From positions 62,001 through 126,000 of the forward strand of contig NZ_JABXWT010000009.1 of assembly GCF_013377785.1 (NCBI RefSeq): a DNA stretch of 64,000 nucleotides. Reading direction: 5' to 3'. The stretch is from Ruegeria haliotis. GTDB taxonomy: Bacteria > Pseudomonadota > Alphaproteobacteria > Rhodobacterales > Rhodobacteraceae. Both the position numbers and the translations under genes were made by a program. Below the pieces are notes generated by a model. The model did not search any database. It was not told where the DNA came from and saw only the letters and a list, made by a program, of their open reading frames with translations. Positions 45,252 through 55,165 of this stretch are shown here, piece after piece. Each line of letters begins with the position of its first letter. Position 1 is the stretch's first letter.

Positions 45252-46568
45252 ATGCCGGATTCTGAGTTGCAAGGAAAAAGCGTTCTTGTGTTAGGCGCTT
45301 ACGGGTTTATCGGTGCAGCGGTCGTACGTGCATTGCAAGCCGAGGGTGCCTTGGTGAGCGGCCTTGTTCGCAATCTGTCCACCGGTTCCCGGGTTCTGCC
45401 CGAGGTCACGCTGATACAGGGCGATTTGCGTGATTTCCTGCGGGCCGAAGATTGGCAAGATATTCTATCTGGGATGGATGTCGTCGTAAACTGTGCGGGC
45501 GCGTTACAAGATGGCGGTGCTGATGATCTGGAAGCCGCGCATCACACCTCAATCGCTGCTATGGGTGAAGCTTGCGTTCGCAACAAAACGGCGATTGTCC
45601 AGATCTCTGCCATTGGGGCCGAGCAGGACGCAAACACTGAATTCTTGCGCACCAAGGCAGCCGGCGACGCCTCTCTTCGCGCCTGTGGGGTGGCATTGTG
45701 GGTATTGAAACCGGGGCTTGTCATTGGGCAATCGGACTATGGCGGGACAGCGTTGTTGCGCATGTTGGCGGCTGTGCCGGTTGTGCAGCCTTTGGCCTTT
45801 CCCGATACGCCAGTTCAGTGCATCGGAATGCCAGACCTGTGCCGTGTTGTAACTTCGGCAGTCGCGGGTCGACTGCCACAGGGCAGTTATGATCTGGTCG
45901 AAGATACTCCTCATCCCCTTTCGGATATTGTGGCGGCCACGCGGTCTTGGTTGGGCTTTCCGCCCGCGCGCACCACTTTGACGATACCACCAGTTCTGAC
46001 CCGCGCGGTTGCCAATGTGGCAGATCAATTGGGTCGTTTGGGTTGGCGATCACCCCTGCGTAGCACCGCGATGACGGTCATGGCGCAGGGTGTGACCGGC
46101 GATCCTGGTCCTTACCGCGCTGCTACTGGCCGTGCGGTGGCCGGGCTGGATGACATCTATGCGTCTCTGCCATGTGCCCGCGAACACCGGTTGACTGCGC
46201 GGATGACCTTGTTGATGCCATTGGTCGTCGCAATCCTAAGCCTGTTCTGGATGCTTTCCGGTCTATTCGGCTTGATTGGCCTGACCGATGCCGCAGAGGT
46301 TCTGGCCGGGGTAGGCTGGTCTGCACCGATGGCGACTCTGAGCGTTATACTCTGGTCGTTGATCGACATCGCGCTGGGGCTGGCCGTCCTGTGGCGCCCT
46401 TGGGCAGCGCGTGTCTGCGTGGCGCAAGCTGGTGTGGCGCTGTTCTATGTATTGGCCGCCTCGCTGACAGTGCCCGAGCTTTGGTTGGATCCGCTGGGAC
46501 CGCTTGTGAAGGTTTTGCCAGCGATAATGCTGTCTCTGGTCGCGCTGCCTATGTTGGAGAACCGGTGA
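45252..46568 (+). CDS. NDUFA9-like SDR oxidoreductase fused to a DoxX-like membrane domain
   Basis: The 438-residue protein joins an atypical SDR (about residues 1-300), with the NAD(P) motif LGAYGFIGAAVV, to four membrane helices (about 315-435) resembling DoxX-like domains. The SDR part looks like the NAD(P)H-binding proteins related to complex I subunit NDUFA9. The membrane part suggests work at the quinone level or with membrane lipids. In-frame TTG at 45246 precedes ATG at 45252. The stop shares one base with the DUF2269 start (TGATG), so both proteins are made together. Confidence 0.82.
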   Translation: MPDSELQGKSVLVLGAYGFIGAAVVRALQAEGALVSGLVRNLSTGSRVLPEVTLIQGDLRDFLRAEDWQDILSGMDVVVNCAGALQDGGADDLEAAHHTSIAAMGEACVRNKTAIVQISAIGAEQDANTEFLRTKAAGDASLRACGVALWVLKPGLVIGQSDYGGTALLRMLAAVPVVQPLAFPDTPVQCIGMPDLCRVVTSAVAGRLPQGSYDLVEDTPHPLSDIVAATRSWLGFPPARTTLTIPPVLTRAVANVADQLGRLGWRSPLRSTAMTVMAQGVTGDPGPYRAATGRAVAGLDDIYASLPCAREHRLTARMTLLMPLVVAILSLFWMLSGLFGLIGLTDAAEVLAGVGWSAPMATLSVILWSLIDIALGLAVLWRPWAARVCVAQAGVALFYVLAASLTVPELWLDPLGPLVKVLPAIMLSLVALPMLENR

Positions 46569-47047
46569 TGGACCCGGACCTGATCCTGCGCTGGCTGCAT
46601 GTCATTGGCGCCTGCGTCTTGCTGGGGACAGGGGCGGGCATCGCCTTTTTCATGCTGATGGCGCATCGCAGTCGGGACCCACGTTTTATTGCCCATACCG
46701 CCGGTATCGTAGTGGTGGCCGACCTGCTGTTCACGACCACTGCTGTGATTCTGCAGCCGGTGACCGGTGCGCTGCTTGCATGGCAGTTGGGATGGTCGCT
46801 GACCGAGGGGTGGATTGCCCTGTCGCTGGTGCTTTATGTCCTGACGGGGTTTTTCTGGTTGCCGGTGGTCTGGATACAGATCAAATTGCGCGACTATGCG
46901 CAGGTTGCCGTTGATGAGGATACCGCGTTACCTCGGAGCTATGACCGCCTGTTCCGCATCTGGTTTGTGTGCGGTGTTCCGGCCTTTCTGGCGGTTCTGA
47001 CAATTCTATGGCTAATGATCGCCCGGCCCGCGATTTCAGCGCTTTAG
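46568..47047 (+). CDS. DUF2269 family integral membrane protein
   Basis: This 159-residue protein has four predicted helices, beginning with LRWLHVIGACVLLGTGAGIAF, which places a His early in helix 1 as in heme- or quinone-binding membrane proteins (the same pattern as in PuuD). Coupling to the SDR-DoxX gene suggests the two form one membrane redox unit. No biochemical role is established for DUF2269. Confidence 0.85.
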   Translation: MDPDLILRWLHVIGACVLLGTGAGIAFFMLMAHRSRDPRFIAHTAGIVVVADLLFTTTAVILQPVTGALLAWQLGWSLTEGWIALSLVLYVLTGFFWLPVVWIQIKLRDYAQVAVDEDTALPRSYDRLFRIWFVCGVPAFLAVLTILWLMIARPAISAL

Positions 47048-47136
47048 CGGGCATGACTATACAACATCTTGAAACCTTACGGATTTCCGGACTGTTACCC
47101 GGGAACAGACCGCGATAGCTTTGGCATCAGCACCGA

Positions 47137-49869
47137 ATGGAGGCACCCCTTTTGGAAACACTGCTCGTTCTCGTTGGCCTGATTGTTCTGGCAATTCCGG
47201 TGACAATCATCGTGTTGTTGGTCGGGCAGGCTCGCCTCAGGGGGCGGGTCGAGCAATTGGAGGCGCGGATTGCCACGCTGAGCCAGCGCCCCGGCGCAGA
47301 AGATCAGTTGCCGATCCCGGAAACGCCTGCACCGCAAAAGCCGACAGAAAAAGTGCAGGTCAAGCCAGCGCCATGGTCGCCTCCCAAGGTGCAACGTGCC
47401 GAGGACCCTCAGGTCAAATCAGCGCCTGAACCCAAAGAGCCATCCTCTGCCATCGTGTTTCGGCCAGAGCGTATTGCGGCGCTGGGCGCGTGGTTGCGCG
47501 AGAACTGGTTTTATGTGGTGTCGGCGTTGTCGTTGGCTTTGGCGGGCATTTTTCTGGTGCAGTACGGTGCTGAAAACGGATTTCTTCCACCCGCCGCGCG
47601 CGTCGCCGCGGCGCTGGCATTCGGCATTGTTCTGATTGTCGCTGGCGAATTCGTACGCCGCAAATTCGGAGATGATGAAACATCGGCCACCGCCTATCTG
47701 CCATCGGTGTTTTCCGGGGCGGGGCTTGTAACCCTATTCGGCGGCATCCTGTCCGCACGTCAGCTTTATGACTTGATCGACGCCGAGACGGCATTGGCAG
47801 GCATGGTTGCAGTTGCCCTTGTTGGTCTTGCACTGGGGTGGTTTCATGGGCCGTTACTGGCGGCAATCGGGCTGATCGGCGCCTTCGCGGCCCCTTTCGC
47901 AATTGGCGGATCATCGGACGATCCCACGTGGCTGTATGGGTATTTCTTTGTCATCGCCGTTCTGGGGCTGGGCATCGACACCGTGCGGCGCTGGGCATGG
48001 ATTTCGGTACTGACCTTGTTCGGGGCCTACTCTGCCAGCTTGCTGGTTGTCCTTTCGTCACCGCTGACCGAGCCGGGGTACTTAACCTGCGTAGCAGCTC
48101 TGGCGTTGATCGCGACCGCAACCCCGGTCCGACGGATTTGGCCTGACCATACCGGCCCCATGATTTCTGAAATGCTCAAGCGTTCCAAAGGTGCACCGTG
48201 GCCCGAATTTCCAACCCGGATAGCCGCCGGGGCGATTGCGGCCAGCTCGGCGATCCTTTCGCTGCATTGGGCAGATTCAGCAGGTGAATTCTGGCTGGGG
48301 GTCTGTTTGCTGTCTGGTCTGACGGTGGCTCTGATCCTGTGGGCCAAAAACGCGCGCGCCCTGCAGGACGTCGCGGTGCTGCCTGCTCTGGGGTTGATCT
48401 GGTTTGTTCTGATCCACGGGTTGGACAATGGGGCGGTGATGCGCAGCTTTTTGGACACATACGCAGAAACAGCCGAGGCTGATTACCCTATGGTCATCAC
48501 CTTGCTTGTTGCCTTGGGAACGCTGGTGTCGATCCTTGCGGCCTGGCGATCCTTTGCGGCGAAAAGCTATCCGGTTGTTTGGGCCGGAGCGGCAGTGTTG
48601 TTCGCGCCAGCGATGGCCATCGCACTGGAAGTCGGTTGGAAACCGGCACACGTGATCGGAGCTTATCCTTGGGCGCTGCACGCAATCGCATTGGGTATCT
48701 TCATGGTCGGGTTGGCCGAACGTTTTGCCCGTGTTGATGGCGAAAACCGGATGCGCCCGGCACTGGCCACCCTGTCCGCGCTGTCCTGTCTGGCATTTGC
48801 CTGTGTCATCGTGCTCAGTTCTGCTGCGCTGACCATTGCGTTGGTTGCGACGATCGTTGTGGCGGCCGCTTTGGATCGGAAGTTCACTTTGCCGCCAATG
48901 AGCTGGTTTATTTGGGCAGGTGTATTCACGGTCACACTGCGTCTGGTGCTGAACCCGGGCCTCGACTGGGCGAATTCCGCGCCGGTGCCTGAAATGACGC
49001 TGGTTTATGCCGCAGCCACCGCCGGATTTCTGGCAGCTTGGTGGCTGTTGAAACCGCTATACCGCCCGGTTGCTGCTTTGTTACTGGAAAGCGCGGCCTG
49101 GGCGACCGGGGGCATATTGCTGTCCTTGCTGCTGCTGCGCTGGCTCGAAAAATTCGGAGAAGGCGGTGCCGATTACAGCCATTGGGGGTTGGGGCTGCTT
49201 TCGGTCATCTGGCTGCTGCTGGCTTATGCGCAGGTGCAGAGGTTTGCGCTTGGGGGCAAGTTGAATTACGTGCGTTATCTGTTGGCGGTGTTCTTTGCCG
49301 GTCACGGGGTATTGCGTCTGACCCAGGCGTTGACCGACGCGAACCCATTGATCAACCCCTTTGCCGACCCGGTTTTGGGGCCACCCGTTCTGAATACTCT
49401 GGCAATTGCGTATCTGCTGCCTGCACTGGCGATGGGGCTTTCAGCTTGGCGGATCACGTCAATGCCATCTCGGCTGAAACAAGCCAGCTATGGTCTTGCC
49501 GGGGTCCTGACTGCGTTCTGGTTGGGGTTGACCATCCGCCACATGTGGCAGGGTGCGGGGGGTATGTATGAAGGCAACGGGGTGACCCAACCTGAACTTT
49601 ATACATATACCATGACCCTTTTGGTGATCGGCGCGGTGCTGTTCTACCAGTCTCTGGCGCGTGGCTCCGACCTGATGCGCAAGGCGGGGTTGGCGGTGAT
49701 CGGACTGGCTGTGGCAAAGGTGTTCATGATCGATATCGCCGGGCTTGGCGGGTTGATCCGGGTCTTTTCTCTGTTGGCGCTGGGTCTGGCTCTGGCAGGT
49801 CTGGCGTGGCTCAATCGCTGGGCCAAGATGCGCCATTCGCCGCAAGGGGCGGAACCTCTGGACCATTAG
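47137..49869 (+). CDS. DUF2339 family large membrane protein
   Basis: The 910-residue protein starts with a membrane anchor, a short coiled coil (LRGRVEQLEARIATLSQ) and a Pro-rich linker, then more than twenty hydrophobic segments to the C terminus. It is the DUF2339 architecture, of unknown function. The ATG at 47137 has no Shine-Dalgarno sequence; a TTG at 47152 follows GGAGG (47140-47144) at 7 bp and may be the true start, giving METLLVLVG. Confidence 0.88.
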   Translation: MEAPLLETLLVLVGLIVLAIPVTIIVLLVGQARLRGRVEQLEARIATLSQRPGAEDQLPIPETPAPQKPTEKVQVKPAPWSPPKVQRAEDPQVKSAPEPKEPSSAIVFRPERIAALGAWLRENWFYVVSALSLALAGIFLVQYGAENGFLPPAARVAAALAFGIVLIVAGEFVRRKFGDDETSATAYLPSVFSGAGLVTLFGGILSARQLYDLIDAETALAGMVAVALVGLALGWFHGPLLAAIGLIGAFAAPFAIGGSSDDPTWLYGYFFVIAVLGLGIDTVRRWAWISVLTLFGAYSASLLVVLSSPLTEPGYLTCVAALALIATATPVRRIWPDHTGPMISEMLKRSKGAPWPEFPTRIAAGAIAASSAILSLHWADSAGEFWLGVCLLSGLTVALILWAKNARALQDVAVLPALGLIWFVLIHGLDNGAVMRSFLDTYAETAEADYPMVITLLVALGTLVSILAAWRSFAAKSYPVVWAGAAVLFAPAMAIALEVGWKPAHVIGAYPWALHAIALGIFMVGLAERFARVDGENRMRPALATLSALSCLAFACVIVLSSAALTIALVATIVVAAALDRKFTLPPMSWFIWAGVFTVTLRLVLNPGLDWANSAPVPEMTLVYAAATAGFLAAWWLLKPLYRPVAALLLESAAWATGGILLSLLLLRWLEKFGEGGADYSHWGLGLLSVIWLLLAYAQVQRFALGGKLNYVRYLLAVFFAGHGVLRLTQALTDANPLINPFADPVLGPPVLNTLAIAYLLPALAMGLSAWRITSMPSRLKQASYGLAGVLTAFWLGLTIRHMWQGAGGMYEGNGVTQPELYTYTMTLLVIGAVLFYQSLARGSDLMRKAGLAVIGLAVAKVFMIDIAGLGGLIRVFSLLALGLALAGLAWLNRWAKMRHSPQGAEPLDH

Positions 49870-49931
49870 GCGTGGGCGTCTTATAAGCCCCGCATGTATG
49901 ACCGGCTGGCCATCATTATTCGAATTATATC

Positions 49932-49961
49932 CCCGGCGCTCTGATATCGCGAGACGCCGGG
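49932..49961. repeat. GC-rich hairpin upstream of ileS
   Basis: CCCGGCG (49932-49938) pairs with CGCCGGG (49955-49961), with TCT/AGA inside. It probably ends the DUF2339 transcript or structures the ileS leader. Confidence 0.45.
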
Positions 49962-50032
49962 CAAAGGTGCTTGAGTTTTCGCACTGACCGCTTCGATCCA
50001 TACATGAAAAGATCATCCTGAGGACGCCCCCA

Positions 50033-53011
50033 ATGTGCGCCGACACGACCCAAACACCTGATTACAAAGACACGCTGAACCTGCCCAAAACCGAATTTCC
50101 AATGCGCGCTGGCCTGCCCAAGCGCGAGCCGAACTGGCTGGAGCGGTGGGAGACAATCGGCGTTTACGACCGCCTGCGCGAGAAAGAGGGTCGAAAGCCC
50201 TTTACCCTGCATGACGGCCCCCCCTACGCCAACGGTCACCTGCATATCGGCCACGCGCTGAACAAGACCATCAAGGACATGATCGTGCGCAGTCATCAGA
50301 TGATGGGCTTTGATGCGCGATATGTGCCCGGCTGGGATTGCCACGGTCTGCCCATCGAGTGGAAGATCGAGGAACAATACCGCAAGAAGGGCAAGAATAA
50401 GGACGAAGTGAACGTCGTCGATTTCCGTCAGGAATGCCGCAAGTTCGCCGAAGGTTGGATTGACATCCAGCGCGAGGAATTCAAGCGCCTTGGCATCACC
50501 GGTAACTGGCCCGATCCCTACATCACCATGGACTATCACGCCGAGGCGGTGATCGCGGATGAGTTCATGAAATTCCTGATGAACGGTACGCTTTATCAGG
50601 GGTCCAAACCTGTGATGTGGTCGCCGGTCGAAAAGACCGCATTGGCCGAGGCCGAGGTCGAGTATCACGACAAGGAAAGCTTCACCATCTGGGTGAAGTT
50701 CAAGGTGCAAAAGTCGCCAGATATTGCTGTGCCAGACAAACAAGGTGAATCTCACTTGAACTCACAGGCGTGGAGTGACGCTCACGAATTGGAAGGTGCC
50801 TATGTGGTCATCTGGACCACGACACCTTGGACCATGCCTTCGAACAAGGCCGTGGTTTATGGCAAGGACATTTCGTATGGCCTGTACGAAGTCACCGGTA
50901 CGCCGGACGAATGCTGGGTTTCCGTCGGGGACAAATACTTGCTCGCTGACAATTTGGCTGCGGATGTTCTGGGTCGTGCGCGTCTGAACGACGATCAGTG
51001 GGCCCGTGTGCGCGACGTCACGGTGGACGAGTTGGAACATGTCAGCCTGACCCACCCGCTGGCCGGGGCCGAAGGCGGAAACGGCGAATGGGACGACCTG
51101 CGCGATTTTCGGGCGGCCGAGTTCGTAACCGACACCGAAGGCACTGGCTTCGTCCACTGTGCGCCCTCGCACGGGATGGAAGAATTCGAACTGTACCGCG
51201 ATCTGGGCATGTTGGAACAAGTCATCACCTATAACGTGATGGATGATGGCGGCTTCCGCGCTGATCTGCCGTTCTTTGGCGGCAAATACATCCTGTCCCG
51301 CAAAGGGGGCGAAGGTGACGCGAACAAGGCGGTCATCGACAAACTGGCCGAGGCCGGCGGACTGCTGGCGCGTGGCAAGATCAAACACAGCTATCCGCAT
51401 TCGTGGCGCTCGAAAGCGCCGATCATCTACCGCAACACGCCGCAGTGGTTTGCCTCGGTCGACCGCAAACTGGACGATGGCATGGGTGAGATGGGCGATA
51501 CCATCCGCGAACGCGCCCTGCGCTCAATCGACGAACTGGTAAAATGGACGCCGCAAACCGGTCGCAACCGTCTGTATTCGATGATTGAGGCGCGCCCGGA
51601 TTGGGTTCTGTCCCGCCAGCGCGCCTGGGGTGTGCCGCTGACCTGCTTCACCAAGAAGGGCGCTCTGCCCACCGACGCGGATTACCTGCTGCGCAACGAG
51701 GACCTCAACGCCCGTATCAAAGCGGCGTTCGAGAAGGACGGTGCGGATATCTGGTACACCGACGGCTTCAAGGCGCAGATGCTGGACGGTATCGCCAACC
51801 CGGACGATTACGATCAGGTCTTCGACGTACTGGACGTGTGGTTTGACTCTGGCTCGACCCACGCCTTTGTTCTGCGCGACCGTGAAGATGGAACCGAGGA
51901 CGGCATCGCTGATGTCTATATGGAGGGTACCGACCAGCACCGTGGTTGGTTCCATTCCTCGATGCTGCAGGCCTGTGGCACCAAGGGCCGCGCGCCTTAC
52001 CGCAACGTGGTAACCCACGGCTTCACGCTGGATGCCAAGGGCAACAAGATGTCCAAATCGCTGGGCAATACCATCGTACCGGAAAAAGTCATCGAGCAAT
52101 ACGGTGCCGATATCCTGCGCCTGTGGGTGGCCCAAACCGATTACACCGCCGATCAGCGGATCGGGCCGGAAATCCTGAAGGGCACCGCAGATAGTTATCG
52201 TCGTTTGCGCAACACCATGCGGTTCATGCTTGGCTCACTGGCCGATTTCTCGGAAAGCGACCGGATGGACCCCGCCGACATGCCGCGTCTGGAACGCTGG
52301 GTTCTCAGCCGTCTGGCCGAACTGGATGAGCAGGTGCGCAAGGGCTATGCGTCGTTTGATTTCCAAGGCGTGTTCAGCGCGGTGTTCACCTTTGCCACCG
52401 TGGATCTGTCGTCGTTCTATTTCGATGTGCGCAAAGATGCGCTGTATTGCGATGGCGACAGCGAACGCCGCCGTGCTGCACGCACTGTGCTGGACATCCT
52501 GTTCCACCGTTTGACCACCTGGCTGGCGCCGGTTCTGGTCTTCACCATGGAAGAGGTCTGGCTGGAACGTTTCCCGTCTGACGACAGCTCGGTCCATCTG
52601 GTGGACTTCCCGGATACGCCAGCCGACTGGCGCAACGAGGAGTTGGAAACCAACATGGCCAAGGTCCGCCGCGTTCGTCGCGCCGTGACCGCCGCACTTG
52701 AGGTGCAACGGCAAGACAAGGTGATCGGCTCCAGCCTCGAGGCCGCACCGATTGTGCATGTCGAGGATGAAGATACGCGCACCTTGCTGGCAACATTCGA
52801 TGTGGATGACATGTGCATCACCTCGGGCCTGACAGTGACCGGTGATCCGGCCCCGGCCGAGGCGTTCCGTGTGCCGGAAATCGAAGGCGTTGGTGTGGTC
52901 TTTGAAAAAGCTGATGGCGCAAAGTGCCAGCGTTGCTGGAAAATCCTGCCAGATGTCGGTCGTCACACGCATGACGGTGTCTGCGGTCGCTGCGACGAAG
53001 CATTGGGCTAA
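50033..53011 (+). CDS. ileS: Isoleucyl-tRNA synthetase
   Basis: The 992-residue class I synthetase has the HIGH motif in HLHIGHALNK, the KMSKS motif in GNKMSKSLGN, and GWDCHGLPIEWKIE. The C-terminal zinc ribbon is present (CQRCWK and CGRCDE). It is full length. The start ATG at 50033 follows TGAGGACG. Confidence 0.98.
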   Translation: MCADTTQTPDYKDTLNLPKTEFPMRAGLPKREPNWLERWETIGVYDRLREKEGRKPFTLHDGPPYANGHLHIGHALNKTIKDMIVRSHQMMGFDARYVPGWDCHGLPIEWKIEEQYRKKGKNKDEVNVVDFRQECRKFAEGWIDIQREEFKRLGITGNWPDPYITMDYHAEAVIADEFMKFLMNGTLYQGSKPVMWSPVEKTALAEAEVEYHDKESFTIWVKFKVQKSPDIAVPDKQGESHLNSQAWSDAHELEGAYVVIWTTTPWTMPSNKAVVYGKDISYGLYEVTGTPDECWVSVGDKYLLADNLAADVLGRARLNDDQWARVRDVTVDELEHVSLTHPLAGAEGGNGEWDDLRDFRAAEFVTDTEGTGFVHCAPSHGMEEFELYRDLGMLEQVITYNVMDDGGFRADLPFFGGKYILSRKGGEGDANKAVIDKLAEAGGLLARGKIKHSYPHSWRSKAPIIYRNTPQWFASVDRKLDDGMGEMGDTIRERALRSIDELVKWTPQTGRNRLYSMIEARPDWVLSRQRAWGVPLTCFTKKGALPTDADYLLRNEDLNARIKAAFEKDGADIWYTDGFKAQMLDGIANPDDYDQVFDVLDVWFDSGSTHAFVLRDREDGTEDGIADVYMEGTDQHRGWFHSSMLQACGTKGRAPYRNVVTHGFTLDAKGNKMSKSLGNTIVPEKVIEQYGADILRLWVAQTDYTADQRIGPEILKGTADSYRRLRNTMRFMLGSLADFSESDRMDPADMPRLERWVLSRLAELDEQVRKGYASFDFQGVFSAVFTFATVDLSSFYFDVRKDALYCDGDSERRRAARTVLDILFHRLTTWLAPVLVFTMEEVWLERFPSDDSSVHLVDFPDTPADWRNEELETNMAKVRRVRRAVTAALEVQRQDKVIGSSLEAAPIVHVEDEDTRTLLATFDVDDMCITSGLTVTGDPAPAEAFRVPEIEGVGVVFEKADGAKCQRCWKILPDVGRHTHDGVCGRCDEALG

Positions 53012-53017
53012 GCTTAC

Positions 53018-53043
53018 CGCCCCCTCGGATGCGCGAGGGGGCG
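53018..53043. terminator. Hairpin between ileS and the convergent membrane gene
   Basis: CGCCCCCTCG (53018-53027) pairs with CGAGGGGGCG (53034-53043) around GATGCG. It lies 6 bp after the ileS stop. No T run on either strand, but the stem is strong and may serve both converging genes. Confidence 0.6.
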
Positions 53044-53062
53044 AACTTCCATTCGAAAAGCG

Positions 53063-55039
53063 CTATCCATGCCTTTTGGGGTGAAACAGGTCAAAACCAA
53101 TGTCATCTCCGGTCAGTACTTTCCACACCTGATAGTCGGTGAAGTATCCCGTATGCCCGCCGGGCTGGACCGGGATATTTCTTGTCTCATCAATCAAGCC
53201 GCCTTCGATACGGGTGCCGACAAAATCGTCCTGACGGAAGATATTGAACCAGGCCGCATGCAATCGGTTCGGGTTGACCGTGAACATCTCAGGGAAATAG
53301 CGCTGATAGATATGCGTCACCGGGGCTCCCATGGTGATTAATGTGACCGGTCGATTGTCGATCCGTCTCTGCACCCGTTCATCGGCCAGCATCTGGGTGG
53401 CAATCACCGTCCCCTGAGAGTGTGAGATTACCGTGATGTGGTCTGCCGGAAAAATGTCCAACGCGTAATAGAGCGTCCGGTAGAACCGTTCGTCGATTGC
53501 ATGGCGATCAGGATAGTTGTCCCGCCGGCTTTCCAAACTCTGCCTCAACGCGCACTTGTCGCGGATGGCATAGGTGACGATGTCGCGGGCCACCCCGAGA
53601 CCGGCGGCGACAAAATTAGACATACGATACAGCAGCGTCACCGCGCCAAGCACCACGAGACCGATCATGCCCTGGGCATTAGCAAGGGCGTTCAGCGCCT
53701 TACCGATCAGGTTGCAATCCGGCTCAGAATTTCCCGAGGGTGGATTTGAGGCACATACGGGATCAAAGCCATAGGCTATTGCGATCTCGCGGGCGACCAT
53801 CAAGGTCAATGTCACGGCAGCTGCCAGAAATACCCACTGGGTCAGCCTGTTCAGAATGGCGCGACTTAAAAGGCTGTTCTTTGTGTGCAGGTTGTCTTTA
53901 CCCAGTCGTCGCCCGCCAAAAAGACCCGTCCCGACGATGGCCAGTATCACGATGGCAGCAAAGGCCGCACTTAGGGTTTCGATGGATCCCTCCAGATGGC
54001 TCTCGAATAATGTCTGCAATTGACTGGCAGAGAGGCCCGGAACGGTGGCGACCAATTGCTTGAACCCCAGCCAAAGGCCAGAGATGAAGAACATCCAGAA
54101 GACGAGCATGCCGGCGCAAACGCTGGGATAAATCCGTCTGTGCTCGGTCAGTTTTTTCCCGACATCGAGTTTTGCCAGCGACATGACATACATGAGTGCC
54201 GTCATGAAAATCAGCAGGGCCCAGAATATGGCCAGCACAAATACCTGAAGCGCCACAAATTGCCCAAGCGCGGAACCGCATGTGCCCTCCACCCCCGGAG
54301 GGGCGCCCATACAGCCCCACAATCCGATGCCAAGCGGCCCCACGACAAGGGCTGCCGCCAAGGCAAACCCCATCACCGTCATGCCCCGCCAAAATACACG
54401 CTGCAAATAAGTCCGTGCGGTGTTCCATCGCTTTGCGCCGAATGCCGCACCGACGACATATAAAAGCAACAGCAGGCTGAACAGAACAGCCGTGCCATCC
54501 GCGATGCCGCCGGGCAACAGATCAACCATCACCGCCGCAGCCCCGATCAGCAGATAGGTGTTCAGGGTCGCCACCGCGCCAAAGAACACCCACGTAAAAA
54601 GATGAACAATCTGAGCGGTTCGCGTATTGCGCCCATCAGGTTGCGATGGGTCGATACCGCTGCGCCTGTGGGTCTGCTCGACATTGTCCATTGCAAGATA
54701 GCCAAGCGCCAGCACCACCCAGACAAGATCCAGCACCGTCCTGAAGGTGCCTTTGGGCGCGGGTGAGCGGTCAGCCCAGAAGACTTCGGCGAACAGCGCT
54801 TGATCCCTGTTGTCATTGGGTTTCGAAACCTTGCGAAGGTTTACTTTGAACAGCTTGGCATTGCGGCTGCTGCCGTCGAAATTGCTCTCGGCCAGTTCGA
54901 TCATCTGGCGGTCTATTTCGACCGGTGGCCTGCGATTCCCATCAACCCAGGTTGTGGCGGCGCCCACCACCTGATCCACGGTTTCACCGGGTTTCTGTTC
55001 ACCGATCCCATGGACCGTAAGGATCAGATGCCGCCCCAT
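53063..55039 (-). CDS. Multi-pass membrane protein with split alpha/beta-hydrolase signature
   Basis: The 658-residue protein begins with LILTVHGIGEQ, an oxyanion-hole HG motif. About nine or ten hydrophobic helices follow between residues 105 and 480. The C-terminal 150 residues return to a soluble domain with ITVISHSQGT (nucleophile elbow, Ser541) and GGHTGYFTD (candidate catalytic His629). The first strand of a hydrolase fold is therefore separated from the rest by a membrane block. A lipid or lysolipid substrate is a guess. No family name is recognised. It converges with ileS; ogt is divergent. Confidence 0.75.
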   Translation of the reverse strand: MGRHLILTVHGIGEQKPGETVDQVVGAATTWVDGNRRPPVEIDRQMIELAESNFDGSSRNAKLFKVNLRKVSKPNDNRDQALFAEVFWADRSPAPKGTFRTVLDLVWVVLALGYLAMDNVEQTHRRSGIDPSQPDGRNTRTAQIVHLFTWVFFGAVATLNTYLLIGAAAVMVDLLPGGIADGTAVLFSLLLLLYVVGAAFGAKRWNTARTYLQRVFWRGMTVMGFALAAALVVGPLGIGLWGCMGAPPGVEGTCGSALGQFVALQVFVLAIFWALLIFMTALMYVMSLAKLDVGKKLTEHRRIYPSVCAGMLVFWMFFISGLWLGFKQLVATVPGLSASQLQTLFESHLEGSIETLSAAFAAIVILAIVGTGLFGGRRLGKDNLHTKNSLLSRAILNRLTQWVFLAAAVTLTLMVAREIAIAYGFDPVCASNPPSGNSEPDCNLIGKALNALANAQGMIGLVVLGAVTLLYRMSNFVAAGLGVARDIVTYAIRDKCALRQSLESRRDNYPDRHAIDERFYRTLYYALDIFPADHITVISHSQGTVIATQMLADERVQRRIDNRPVTLITMGAPVTHIYQRYFPEMFTVNPNRLHAAWFNIFRQDDFVGTRIEGGLIDETRNIPVQPGGHTGYFTDYQVWKVLTGDDIGFDLFHPKRHG

Positions 55040-55165
55040 TCCACACCTCGAATATTCTTAATCAATGTGAAGAAGTTAGCATGAAAACGCTCAGGTCCCA
55101 AACGCCGGGGCTATCCATCAATTTCCCGGCTTGCGCTCTGCTGGCTGATCTGAAACCCTCGATTC

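Noticed and set aside
46172..46567. Upstream extension of the DUF2269 frame
   Set aside because: It lies within the SDR-DoxX gene in another frame; the ATG at 46568 gives the family N terminus.
49870..50032. T-box or other riboswitch before ileS
   Set aside because: Only a simple GC-rich hairpin is present; no T-box sequence is visible and such elements are not expected in this group.
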